From contig SMSO01000031.1 in the NCBI GenBank assembly GCA_004764695.1, positions 7,559,261 through 7,623,260 of the forward strand: a stretch of 64,000 nt of DNA. Reading direction: 5' to 3'. Origin of the DNA: Schizochytrium sp. TIO01 (Eukaryota > Sar > Bigyra > Thraustochytrida > Thraustochytriidae). The notes under the pieces were generated by a model, which was not told the origin of the DNA, did no database searches, and worked only from the letters and a program-made list of their open reading frames with translations. Positions 30,695 through 41,345 of the stretch are shown here, piece by piece (the stretch's first letter is position 1; every line of letters begins with the position of its first letter). The position numbers and the translations under genes are program-made.

Positions 30695-30712
30695 GCAAGC
30701 AAGCAAGCAAGC
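30695..30712. repeat. short (CAAG)n array
   Basis: About 4.5 units of GCAA/CAAG, just upstream of the four-helix membrane-protein start (30643, minus strand), so in its leader or promoter. Confidence 0.85.
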
Positions 30713-31174
30713 TGTTGATCAAACTTTGGCTCGAGGAAGCTTTCGAGGTTTGGGTTTTGGTTTTGCCTTCGAGGTTGCGGGTTTGCTTTGCCATTGATGC
30801 TTGCTTGCTTACTTGCGCCTCGCCAAATGCCGCTGACTCCACAGAGACAGACTCTTCCTCTCCCGAAGAGAGCACCCGCCAGAGGGGACTCCATTCATCA
30901 GTCCTGAGCCCCTCAACTGAAGCATAAAACCGAGAGTTCTTCCTCCTCACATTTGCTCTCGAGATCGTTTTGCGAGAGCGAGTTCGCAATAGAAAGCGTG
31001 GATAAGCGACAGAAGGGAGGAAGGAGAGAGGACTCCTGACTCTAGCAGTGGTCGCACGGGCGGGAGCAGACAGCTTTCTGCAGGAGGAGCTCATGAAGAC
31101 CGTTCCTGGCCAACCTGAGGGACTGATTCTCTGACTTCTTGGGTCTCTCTCTCATTTTTATTACTATCATTATC

Positions 31175-31273
31175 ATTTCTTTATTTCTTTATTTTTTTGT
31201 TTCTTTGTTTCTTTATTTCTTTATTTCTTTATTTCTTTATATGATTAGTTTATAGCAGCTCTGAGAGGGTCAG

Positions 31274-31309
<36 letters not shown>
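31175..31309. repeat. pyrimidine-rich microsatellites: TTTATTTC-like, then (CT)n
   Basis: A degenerate TTTC/TTTA tract (31175-31241) is followed 35 bases later by about 16 CT units (31277-31309). Both are purine-free or nearly so on the + strand, a composition able to form H-DNA. Confidence 0.85.
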
Positions 31310-31311
<2 letters not shown>

Positions 31312-32172
31312 GCACACTCTCTCTCACGCACTCACTAACTAAATGAAGAAGGAGAGAAAGAGTGAAAGAACTCACTTACGCACTGAGCGAGGCAGCTTAA
31401 AGCGAAGCTGCTCTCTCGCTCACTCTTTCAGCAAAGCTTCGGCCAGCTCCACGGAAACTTCGCTGTCGAGAAGTGCTTTGACGGACAGGGAATTAAGAAG
31501 ACTCGCCCGCTCGTTCGACTTGCTTGCTTATGGCTCAACGCAACTCTGCGAAGGCCAGCGATGTCGAATTTCGGGGTTTTCGTCTACCTATCTATCTAGT
31601 TTTCATGCAAAAAACAAGCAAACAATTCTATTCTTGCTTTAAAAAAGAAAAAGAAAAAGATTACAAAACAAAATGACATAAAATAAAAAGTTGCTCTGAA
31701 GAATGGTGAAAACGTTTTGCTTTGATCTGGAAAAAAACTGACTCAGACTCGGCTAAGAAAGGGATAAAGGAACAGATACCTCGAATAAATCCAGCGACAG
31801 AAACACCATAAAAGGGAGCAAAGGAAGGAATTCCCGAAGAGAATGTTCTTCATGAAAATGACATTATATGAAAGAAAATGGTGCTTTTCTTGGCTTCTTG
31901 CGTGTGTCCTTCCTCATTTCGTTGCGTTGAAAACCATGTCACAGCGCAAACTGAAATCAAATAGTCATCAGTCGGCGACTACATAAACATATTCACTTAT
32001 ATAGATATATACATGTATGTATCCCTTGAGCGACGAAGCGAGCTACCTACTAATTCTAGTACCTTCTTGATTTGATTTGATTTGTAGAACAGGGATGGCT
32101 CAGCGTGGACGTTTCCTTCTTCTCATCCCCACTTGGGTAGTCGTTGGTTACACCAAAGGAGTTTACACCTGT

Positions 32173-32226
<54 letters not shown>
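32173..32226. repeat. (CAAG)n microsatellite, 13 units
   Basis: An uninterrupted tetranucleotide array of about 54 bases. It generates spurious open frames on both strands. Confidence 0.95.
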
Positions 32227-32227
<1 letters not shown>

Positions 32228-33655
32228 CGTATTCTTGAAAAGTGGTGCAAACAAACGAGCAGGCACTTCAGCGAATTTACCCTTCGACTTGGCTGAGCTC
32301 CACAGGACGTGTCCGACGGAAATAGGAAACCTTCGCAATTACAATCTTTGCATATGATGTAATATTCACCGCCACAGATCTGACTCTAAACCTTTGGAGG
32401 AGCAACACCTCCATTACATTCTACATCCGCGATAGCACGTTCACACGCATCTGCGCTGGTCCCCTCCGCTTCGTTTGCACGGCATTATGGAATAAATTCT
32501 TACAATCTTGCACAGAAGCTGATATTCATCGACTCCCAAACCTGCTCATTCATGCAGGATCACCGTGACTATCTTTTACACATACCTAATATCGATGATC
32601 ATATTGCCAGCATAACAAATAAAGCAGAGGGTTCTGAGCTCGAAGAACCTTCGTCTCTGAACCTGTACTGAGCCACACCTCAGTCTCTGTGGAAGCTTGG
32701 AGTTAGCGAGGCATCCCCAGAGTGGACACATTCACTTTGTATGCCTAGAAGTTAGAATGGGAGGTTGCTTTCGGCTTCCTTCAACTTTCTTTCCCTCTTT
32801 CTCTTCCCCGCTTGACAGCATTAATTAACTCTCATCTCGAGTGCTTCTACTTCTTCCAATGAATACCCTATCCATTAAAAATGATCTTCGACTTGACGAT
32901 ATTCATTTCTCTTTGATAAATTGAATTGAATTAAAAGAGAAAAGAAACCAAAAGAAACCAAAGTGCTTTTCTTTAATTTACAAAGCGGGGTGGAAGAACT
33001 AAGAAACGGAATACCAAATGCGCGGTGCACGTGAAGCACGAAGTCTTCAAGTTTCTAGCATTTTTGAGTGATACCATATAGAAAACTATCTATGGTGTAC
33101 GTCGCTGACTATAAAAAAGACCGCTCTCGCAGACAGAAGAAGTTCACTGCTTTGCAAGTTTCTCGACGGATTTGAGTAACTGACTATCAATGAACCTTTA
33201 CTTTAAGCTTTGAGTTTGTGCAAGCAGCTTCGAATTTCAAGTGTTTACAGCAAGAGAGTCCGCTTCAACTCGAGGCGAATGCGTTCGCCAATATTCGCAG
33301 AATGTAAGTATTTTCGAGTTCAATTTACTAGCCAGCGCCCGCTAAAGGGGCAATAAGTTTGCATGAAATCTTCCAGAGATTAGACTCCACTGTCACCTCG
33401 AAAATCTAAACCGAGGATTGAAGCGTCGATTACTGACATGGAGCAAGAGTAAGTCTTCATGAAGCGCGGTTCGATCCTTACGCGATCATCGAGGAAGGAA
33501 GAGATTAATCAATCCAACTGAAGCATGAAAAGTATTACAACACGAACGAGAACAAACGACAGGCATTTTCGAGGTCAGTCAGCGCAGAATCGGTTTTCAT
33601 GACTAGATCTCATGCGGGGACTGAAACCAACTTGGGTTCCAGGGGAATATACAAC

Positions 33656-33680
33656 TAATCAATCAATCAATCAATCAATT
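33656..33680. repeat. (AATC)n microsatellite
   Basis: About six uninterrupted AATC units. Confidence 0.9.
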
Positions 33681-35037
33681 ACACAGCCAGAAAAAGGGAC
33701 TCGAACTCGGGGTTCTCAGGAGGCCAGTAGGTTTTCACACGGCCATCTCCATGCTCGAGCGCAAGTTTTCAACTTCTTGCAGCTCTGTGTAATTCGCTCT
33801 ATGCTGATTAAGTTGGTGCTCTCTCTTCGTTTTAAGAGAAGGCCTATCTTGAAGAAGGATATTGCCATGACATCTTGCACAGCCTCATGCCTTACGCTCA
33901 ATCTTCAGGCCAAATAGCAGAAGACAGACCATGATGAAAAAACGTCCCAATTCACCCCAGGCGATGTCCATTTCGTTCCACCAAATTGCCAGCACCTCAG
34001 AGACAGCTTTCTGGCTGCCTGTTCTCGAGTGGTTTTCGCAGAGAAGCACAACCACTCTCATTCTCGATCACACGCAAGCAGCCAAGCGAGCAAGTGAGCA
34101 AGCAAGATGATCTTCAAATCAAGCAGGCTTTTCCAAGAGAAATGAAATGAAATGAAATGAAATAAAACAAAAGTTAACTCATCGCGAGTCTCTGTCTGCG
34201 TTCTCTAATGTCATCCTTTCAGTTTGTTTGAGAGAAGTCTATCGTCATCTCTCTTTAAAGTCTAAGAGAAGCTGTCTCACTTCCTCTGAAATAGCGTGGC
34301 CATTTGCTCATGACTCTCTCCCTCTCCTGCTCTACTGAATAGTAATTCTAATTCTTTACCTTTCTTTTTCTTTCTTTGGAGTTAGTGGTAACACAGGGAA
34401 GAAAAAGAATGGCCAGAAACGAAGGATCCCAATGAAGGTGTCCACAGCTTTACACTGATCGCTGTATTGGGGGCGCCTCCAAAATGCCGCAGCAGCTCCT
34501 TCGAGGCCAGAGCAGAGGAGAGCGAGTCGCCAGCCTCTGCGTGAATGGTGATCGAGCGAATGAAATGAGTAAATGCTGGCCAAAGTCTTGCTGACTGCCG
34601 AAGCTCTTCCCTTCGCACTGCAAGCTAAAGAACTCGAAGAGAAAGCCTTTTGGGAAGAAAAGCATCAAAAAAACTCGCATCACAAACTGAGAAAATAATA
34701 AACATAAAAATAAAAATGAAAATAAAATTGAATAAAAACGTACTCTCAAAGTCGACGGCCGTGATGAAAGAAAGCACTTTGGAGGGAAGATAAAGAAATA
34801 TGCACTTCGAAGATGCTCAGCGGTAGTACAATAAACCCCTCCCTGAGAAATGTGAATATCCGTCCATCCTTCTGAGGCACCTCACCTCCGAGTAACAGTG
34901 GAAGAACATCGAGAGCCGTCCGGAACCGCCGAGGGGACCGAGAGAAACTGATGGGGATTGGGCCTGCCCTGCCTTTACGACCCTCGTTGTTCTGGTTATA
35001 AGTCCTCTTTGAGTTTCCCTTTCGGTTCAGATGTTTT

Positions 35038-35071
35038 CTGTTTATTATTGTTATTATTATTATTATTATTA
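35038..35071. repeat. (ATT)n microsatellite
   Basis: About eleven TTA/ATT units with one G interruption. Confidence 0.9.
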
Positions 35072-36879
35072 TTGTTTTTCGAAAATGAGTAAGAATAATC
35101 TTGATGCATTTATCATCATCTTTAGTTCTTCTTAACTTCGTTTTAATTAAAATTTGATTTTTAAAAAAGTAAAAAAAGTGATCAATAACACTTGCTGGCA
35201 ATTCGTTTTCTTAAGTAAAGGAAAAGAGTTGATTTCATTGGTCCGTGTAAATCATCCCAATCTTCAACTCGCAAAGAAGCGCCACAGTCCATTCCACTCC
35301 TGCGCCACAGCCTGAAAGCTTGCGCAGCTTTCTCAGCCAAAGAAGTCACGCTGTTGCCGCAACAAGTGAGTGATCTCGCTGCTCAAATTTCACATGGAAA
35401 CCCGGAGGAAATACAGCTTGATAGCAATCAATGCGAAACCAGAAAAGCGTCTATGATGATGGCCACGGCCTTCTGATCTTCAAAGCGATCCAGGTTATAG
35501 AGGCGATGATGGCGCAATATGAAAACCTATTTGTCGGGCCTGATTAAATTACAGCATTGACCTGAAGTCTGCTCTAGGCCCTGAGTCCTGGTGCGAGGAG
35601 CACTTGCGCGCTTACGCACAGCTCGGATCACGTAGTACAACGAAGCAATGCACGACTCGCATTCGCGAAGATCCCATTTATCCATTCCCTCATTCACTCA
35701 TGCATTCATTATTCACGCACTTGCACATTCTCTGCTCCTCTGTCTCGAACGAGTGGCCGTGCCTGGTGCACGGGATGCTGCATTCTTGCGAGCGATGCCT
35801 TGAGAGCCCTCGATCGTTGGAATTTTCGATTTCCTCAATTCAATTCCGGCAGATTTCGAGGTAGGTACTGTACATTTGAGCGACTTCAAGCAAGCTAGCA
35901 AGCGAGAAGGCCACCCATTTCAATCATGATCTCCAGCCAGCAAGATGGAACCCCAAAACAAGAGGTCAACAACAGCCGGATCATTCTGTAGACCGCGCTG
36001 CTGTTGCCACATCTGTATTAAAGGCACCAGATCAGACACCAAATTCCTTCGCTGTCTATAGTCAGCTGCCGCCAACTTTGGGGCTATAGCCAGCCATGAT
36101 TTCGTTGTCTTGCCTTGGGCAATTTCCGAAGAGAGCTAAAATCTGCCATTCCACAACGAGCATCTCCTGCAACGCCACCCAAACCCACCCCTGACCGACG
36201 AACCGACCAAATGACTGACTGACTGACAAAATCGTTGCCGCTCTTCACCCACCAAAGCCTCCGCCAACACACCCAACCAGCTCGGATACAACTTGCTTGC
36301 TTACTAGCTGGCTGGCCACTGCCTTCCTTCCCGCGCCCAAGCAGCAGCGCAAGAGAGCTGTTACTTGTGCAAATCTGTGGCGTATGTCAGCGGAACCCAA
36401 ATTACACTAAGATATCTCCACCCTACAAACTTGCGCAATCTGAGTGCTACGTACTGCTACTGTGAGTCCTAAGTACGTAGGTACGTACGTGTGTATATAT
36501 ATATATGTATGTATGCATGTATGTATATGTATGTGGGAGTACGAGGCTTGGGGCTCCTTTTGCACGGAGAATTATGATGGTAATCCAGTGAAGTGTAATT
36601 CGTCGTTTCAAGCTTGAGCTGAGAGGAGGAAACGGGCGCATTTGCTTGCTTGCCGGCTGGCTGGCTAAACTGACTGATTGGCTGCAGCCTTTCGATGGCT
36701 TGCTGCTGTTTCCGCTGTCCAAATGTATTTATTTATTTTCTAATGAAAACGTTTTTGTTCAACTTTTTTTAATTTTAAATAAAACGTTCTTCGCGAACCC
36801 GTACGCATTCTTCCATTTTTCCTTTTTTCGTTTTTTTCATCAAACTTTTTTCAAACACTTTTTAGTTGAAAATATTATT

Positions 36880-36905
36880 AAAAAAAAAAAAAAAAAAAAA
36901 AAAAA
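36880..36905. repeat. 26-base poly(A) run
   Basis: A continuous A run preceded by AATATTATT and followed by ATGTATATGTATGTATGTG. It could be the tail of a processed retro-insert, but no gene-like sequence precedes it on the + strand and no target-site duplication was recognised. Confidence 0.9.
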
Positions 36906-37115
36906 CATGTATATGTATGTATGTGCTGCGTAATACTTATTATCTCTATGACCTGAAACCCATTCTTCAAGCTCGAAGAAATACTAATGACATGGCCATC
37001 TTTTAAATTAATTATTTCAAATAAAAACTTATAACCTCTAACTAGTGAGAGTGAGATCGCTTTCTTCGCCTTTGAAATTGAGGAGACAGCGCGGCAGAAC
37101 TACGAGGAACTCCGC

Positions 37116-37780
37116 AGCTAGAGTTTAGGGTAGGCCCGCCTTAGCGCCTCCACATTACTATCCTCTGCCTCAGTTCTTCCATGCTCACAGTATATACATA
37201 CATACAGTATGCAGAATGGGAAAAGCGCAGGATCCCAATGCTTTGCCATTGGCGTTGTACGAAGAGCTGACTCAGGCTGCTCGCAGAGATGGAGATGCAC
37301 GGTCCTCGGCGTCGCCGCAGACTCGGCCCGAGCCGTGCCTGCCTGCTGCCTGCTGCCTGCTGCCTGCTCGTGGCCGGGGAGGCATCTACATCTCCGTGAA
37401 GCTTGGAGACCGCAGAGGAACATCGCTATCTTCTGTTGGAGCACGAGAAGGATGTCCAGAGGACGAGGCTGTGTGTGCTCAAACTCGGGTGCACGATAGA
37501 CGCTTCGAGAGACTGGGACGCGCAGTCGGGAGCGCATCGCCTGTTCTGCCGGCAGAGACGGCTGTCTTCTCTGCCTCAGGTTGGCCCTCGAGTTCTTCAA
37601 CATCGTTCAGAAAAAAGCAGCAAAAGACGGCCGGTCCGTGGCCTCGTACGTCGCCGGAGTTAGGCTGGCGGCCCGAAAGTGACGGCGGCTTGGAGAGCGC
37701 TGGTGTGCAGCACCTTTCGTACGCTCTCCCGCAATCCACGCGTGCCATCTCGAGGCCTGTAGCTCGCGTGGTTTCGTAGA
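37116..37780 (+). pseudogene. GC-rich patch with broken protein-like frames (possible decayed gene)
   Basis: The patch is clearly richer in G+C than the DNA around it, and resembles the coding regions in base use. A frame from the ATG at 37216 begins with protein-like sequence (MGKAQDPNALPLALYEELTQ). It then runs into a Cys/Pro stretch made by a CCTGCCTGCTG repeat, while a different + frame further on (37403-37660) reads plausibly helical sequence (HRYLLLEHEKDVQRTRLCVL). This would fit an old coiled-coil gene broken by at least one frameshift. It could equally be GC-rich noncoding DNA. No family is recognised. Confidence 0.3.
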
Positions 37781-38072
37781 CAGTGGTGAAACCCGTGGCC
37801 AAGTTACTCAGTGAAGCGCCCCTCAGGAGCGAAAATAATCTATTATTTAATTATTATTATAAAAACATTACTATATATATTTTTTTAATTAAAATAAAAG
37901 TAGTGATCAAATTTTATTGTAGAGTAGAATATTCTATGATAGACAAATAAGAAATATACTAATTTGACGCTTAGTTTGCTCTTTATAACTTATAAAAAGA
38001 AATGAAGAAAACCCATCATAGAAACTCGCCTGCTAGCCAGCTCGGCGGCCTCTTCTTCTTCAAGATCGCGCG

Positions 38073-38114
38073 GAATCAATCAATCAATCAATCAATCAAT
38101 CAGTCAATCAATCC
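38073..38114. repeat. (AATC)n microsatellite
   Basis: About ten units of AATC with one C-to-G change near 38103. Confidence 0.92.
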
Positions 38115-38600
38115 ATTCGATCTCTTGCGCGACGCGAAGGCTTTCGGCAGCACACAACGGGTAAAGACAAGTTCATCAACACCGCAGCGGACACGGACTC
38201 GGACGCCCGCTTTGGTCAGCTTTCATTAGTTAGCTTCGCTCTGGTTTGTAATGAATGCCTCGCTGGAAGGCTCGCCGTGACTCCAGAAATGGTCACGGAT
38301 TGTGGCCACTTTAGCGACGCTTTGGGGCTTTTGGGTTTGTTTTGGTCGGTCCCATTTCCTGATGCTGCTTTGGCTTTTCAACTTTCAGCCTCAGCTTTGT
38401 TGCAATCTAAGTAAGGCAGTCGTGATGAGGGACCTGGAATGAAATCCGTCAAACAGCAGAATGAATGAATGAACGTCGCAGAGTCTAAAACGACAGAGAA
38501 AGCGACGATCGATTCCCGAAAGGAGCTGGCGCCCACGAAGAGCTTCTTTCTGCCGGGTGGTTCGTCTGCAGAGCGAAACTCGAGCCAAGTCTGCTTGCGT

Positions 38601-38624
38601 GCTTGCTTGCTTGCTTGCTTGCTT
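38601..38624. repeat. (CTTG)n microsatellite
   Basis: Six GCTT/CTTG units; the same motif as the CAAG arrays, in the opposite orientation. Confidence 0.9.
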
Positions 38625-39030
38625 TCTTTGCTTGGGAATTAGGTCGCTCGAGACAGTTTTCAATCAATGCGCAGTTTGTGATGCAGTGCGCCATGAGCCT
38701 CGTTTGCTCAGAAGACGCGAAGAAAGCGTGTGGATTATTCCAGGGCTTGGCAGCGAAGAAGAAGTGCCCATCGCCAGAAGTAGCGAACTTCACGAGGGAC
38801 ATGGCTGTGGATGTTTTGCTCTGCTCTCATATCGTTTCCTCCGCACCGTGACGACGAAGGTGACGGCGTCCTTCTCTAAGCCCAATGACGCTATTTCCAC
38901 CGTCAGCTAAAGCGCACTTGGGCTGGCCGTATGAAGGAAACGAGAGGAGCTCTAAGCGTGCTCTTGATTTTGGAGCAACATAGAACCTCGACGCGAAGAA
39001 CTTTGGGTTCGCCACGTTGTGTCTGAATCA

Positions 39031-39090
39031 GGTTCAACAACAAGTTCAACATCAAGTTCAACAGCAAGTTCAACAGCAGGTTCAACAGCT
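39031..39090. repeat. 12-bp minisatellite, five units
   Basis: Five 12-base units of the form (A/G)GTTCAACANCA at 39031, 39043, 39055, 39067 and 39079, each differing from the consensus at no more than two or three bases. Confidence 0.92.
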
Positions 39091-39554
39091 GAGCATCACT
39101 CGTGTGAAGCAAACCTTCTTGAATTCATCTGCTTGAAAAGTGCTGGCTGGCCTCAGCTGCTCCATCGCCACTCCCGCTTGGCGCACATTTGGTGTCGTGA
39201 TGGATAGCTCAGTTCTTGGTGATCGATCCTCTGGTGCTCTAAATCCAATCGCCAGCCCGTGAACAACGTCAACGCCTCTGCCGTCACGGCAGGGAAGCTG
39301 TGAAAAGCGCTACACCTGCGCAGCTTCTTGCTGTAAATTGGATACGACCTGACTAAGTCCCTACTGCCGCGTACTGCTCAGCGGCGGATGGGCTTCTTTG
39401 GAGTTGTGACTTGACATGTGAACTCCCGTGCCATTTTTTGAGCGCTTCTCTGTATGGCCTGCGCAATACGCCATTACACGCATCGTGAGCAGCCCCAAAG
39501 ACGCCAGCCCAACTCGGAGCGGAGGGAGAACCAGTGGGACGTTGGTTAGAGATA

Positions 39555-39589
39555 GCTTGCTTGCTTTGCTTGCTTGCTTGCTTGCTTAC
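39555..39589. repeat. (CTTG)n microsatellite with one interruption
   Basis: About eight GCTT units, interrupted by one extra T near 39565. Confidence 0.9.
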
Positions 39590-40315
39590 TTGGTGGCGAT
39601 GCTGCTCGTCGATAACGCGCCTGTCGAGAGGAATAATAAACAAGTCCTTCGCTGTTTCCGCATTCATTGATTGAGGGTTCCTGTCTCGTTACTAAAACAG
39701 AACTCTTAAAACGAAAAGACCTCCCGCAGAAGTCAACCAATCGCCAGCTGCCACGCATCGCCAACTCGTGGGCACAAAGAGCACCGATCGGTCGAAGGAG
39801 GAGGAGGAGGAGAAGAAGAAGGCGAGGAAACCTAACGTGGGCGTCACGCCTCCCTTGAAGAAACTGGAGTGCGCTCTTGCTCGAAAATCACGCCCAACTC
39901 GTGGAGACCGGAAAGCGCATTAAAGAAAAGAAAGAAAAGAAAGAAAAAAAAGAAAAAGAAAAAAGAAAATAAATTAAGAAAACACAGTCACTTTGACCCT
40001 CAGTTTTCTCAATTTTCCGAAAAGGGAAAGAACGAAGTAATAAGCAGCTGAGAAGTTTTTTATCTTGTTATATTTTTATTGTACTTTATTAGATGTTATC
40101 TCATTGTAATGTATATTTTACGTATACATGAATAAAATATCGTGTACCATGTATTTCTCTATCTATGTATCTTTAATTGTATAAACTAGAAAGGCCTTCG
40201 ATAGAAGAATGGATTGACTCGGATAAATAAAAAGAAAGAAAGAAAGAAGAAGGAAGTTTAGTGAAACGATGAGAGGAAGAGCAAAGCAGAGCAAAGAAAC
40301 AATGGTGAAAACGCA

Positions 40316-40362
40316 TCATCATCAGAATCATCGTTATCATCAGAATCATCGTTATCATCATC
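40316..40362. repeat. ATC-rich tandem repeat
   Basis: Two copies of an 18-base unit containing CAGAATCATCGTTATCAT, flanked by further ATC/TCA triplets. Confidence 0.8.
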
Positions 40363-40664
40363 CACGCCATGACTTCTTCTCTTCTTCTCTTCTTCTCCTT
40401 CTTCATCATCATCATCAGCACCGCTCGATTCCATTCAACTCGACTCGACTAACTCAAACAATCCGCGGCGCTGACTGAGCCAAGCAGTTTCCAAAACAAG
40501 CGAACGCTTCCGAAGAGCAGACAGACAGAACGAACCTGTGCCAACAATCAGTGAGTGAATGAGTGAATGATGAGAAGAGTCCAATCGACTTCTGCAGACG
40601 AATGACGTGGAGGCGAGGGTTCTTTGCGACAGACAGACCGACAGACAGCCATCGTCGAAACCTC

Positions 40665-40667
<3 letters not shown>

Positions 40668-40696
<29 letters not shown>
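40668..40696. repeat. (CTG)n trinucleotide run
   Basis: About nine CTG units, preceded by CTCCTC. No supporting open gene frame, so this is not read as coding poly-Gln, poly-Leu or poly-Ala. Confidence 0.92.
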
Positions 40697-40842
40697 TCCT
40701 GAGCCGTTCTTCATCCCGCTCGGAATAGCTCCATAGCTCTCTGATCTCTGATCTGCTGGCTTCAAGAAGTTAGTTCTTCTGTCCAAGCTCGCTGGATATT
40801 GGAGGCTTCTGAGGAGTCAGCGGCCTTTGCGAAACCAACAAC

Positions 40843-40871
40843 AGCAAGCAAGCAAGCAAGCAAGCAAGCAA
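40843..40871. repeat. (CAAG)n microsatellite
   Basis: About seven CAAG units. Confidence 0.92.
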
Positions 40872-41211
40872 AGCGCTGCCCGCTGGCTTCGAGGCCTCGT
40901 CGTGAGCTGGCTGGTGCCGGAGATCGACCTCGAGCCCGAGCCCGTGCTTGAAGAATGCCTCAGTCAATGCCGAGCCTTAGGAGGCGACCTGGAATTGCAG
41001 CTGGAGAAAGCAGCTGCAGGAGCCCTGGCAGGATGGTCTCTGATTTGGAGCCCGTGCCACCAGCGCTGAGCCCAAGAACACGGCATCGACTTCTGCTCAC
41101 GGGGGGGTGAGTGTGCTCTCGTTATCGACGATGGCTGGCGCAAGGAGTCCTGGGGTGGGTGGGTCTAGGCCGCGGGGCCTGTATTTGTATGAATTGCATC
41201 TTCAGAATGCC

Positions 41212-41345
41212 CATGATGAATGCTCATGATGAATGCTCATGATGAATAAATATTCATGATGAATATTCATGATGAATATTCATAGTGAATGCTCATGATG
41301 ATAAATCATGATGATAAATCATGATGATCAATCATGATGAATAAA
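41212..41345. repeat. 13-bp minisatellite containing TCATGA, ten units
   Basis: Units of CATGATGAATGCT, CATGATGAATATT or CATGATGATAAAT begin at 41212, 41225, 41238 (with a 4-base insertion), 41255, 41268, 41281, 41294, 41307, 41320 and 41333. Neighbouring units share variants, which indicates stepwise local duplication. Most unit junctions create a TCATGA palindrome. Confidence 0.93.

Larger units (their letters stand above)
30644..37100. other. gene-less, simple-repeat-rich stretch (left part of a 14 kb gap)
   Basis: No frame looks like a gene; the longer open frames are produced by repeats, for example repetitive Leu-Ala-Cys from CAAG arrays. The stretch holds a (CT)n run at 31277-31309, TTTATTTC repeats at 31175-31241, CAAG arrays, an AATC array, an ATT run at 35041-35071, GTAT/TATA-rich DNA at 36475-36535 and a 26-base A run. 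The promoter of the membrane-protein gene lies at the left end. A spliced gene with many short exons cannot be excluded from sequence alone, but nothing supports one. Confidence 0.6.

Noticed and set aside
32056..32357. Hydrophobic Leu-Ala-Cys repeat frames that look like membrane proteins
   Set aside because: Generated by the CAAG microsatellite; nothing protein-like on either side.
33690..33760. tRNA-like words on the minus strand (TGGCCGTGTG, then GAGTTCGAGTCCC)
   Set aside because: They resemble A and B boxes, but neither the acceptor arm nor the T stem pairs, and no anticodon arm forms. At most a tRNA-derived relic; chance is as likely.
36700..36905. Processed retro-insert ending in the 26-base A run
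   Set aside because: No gene-like body upstream and no target-site duplication recognised.
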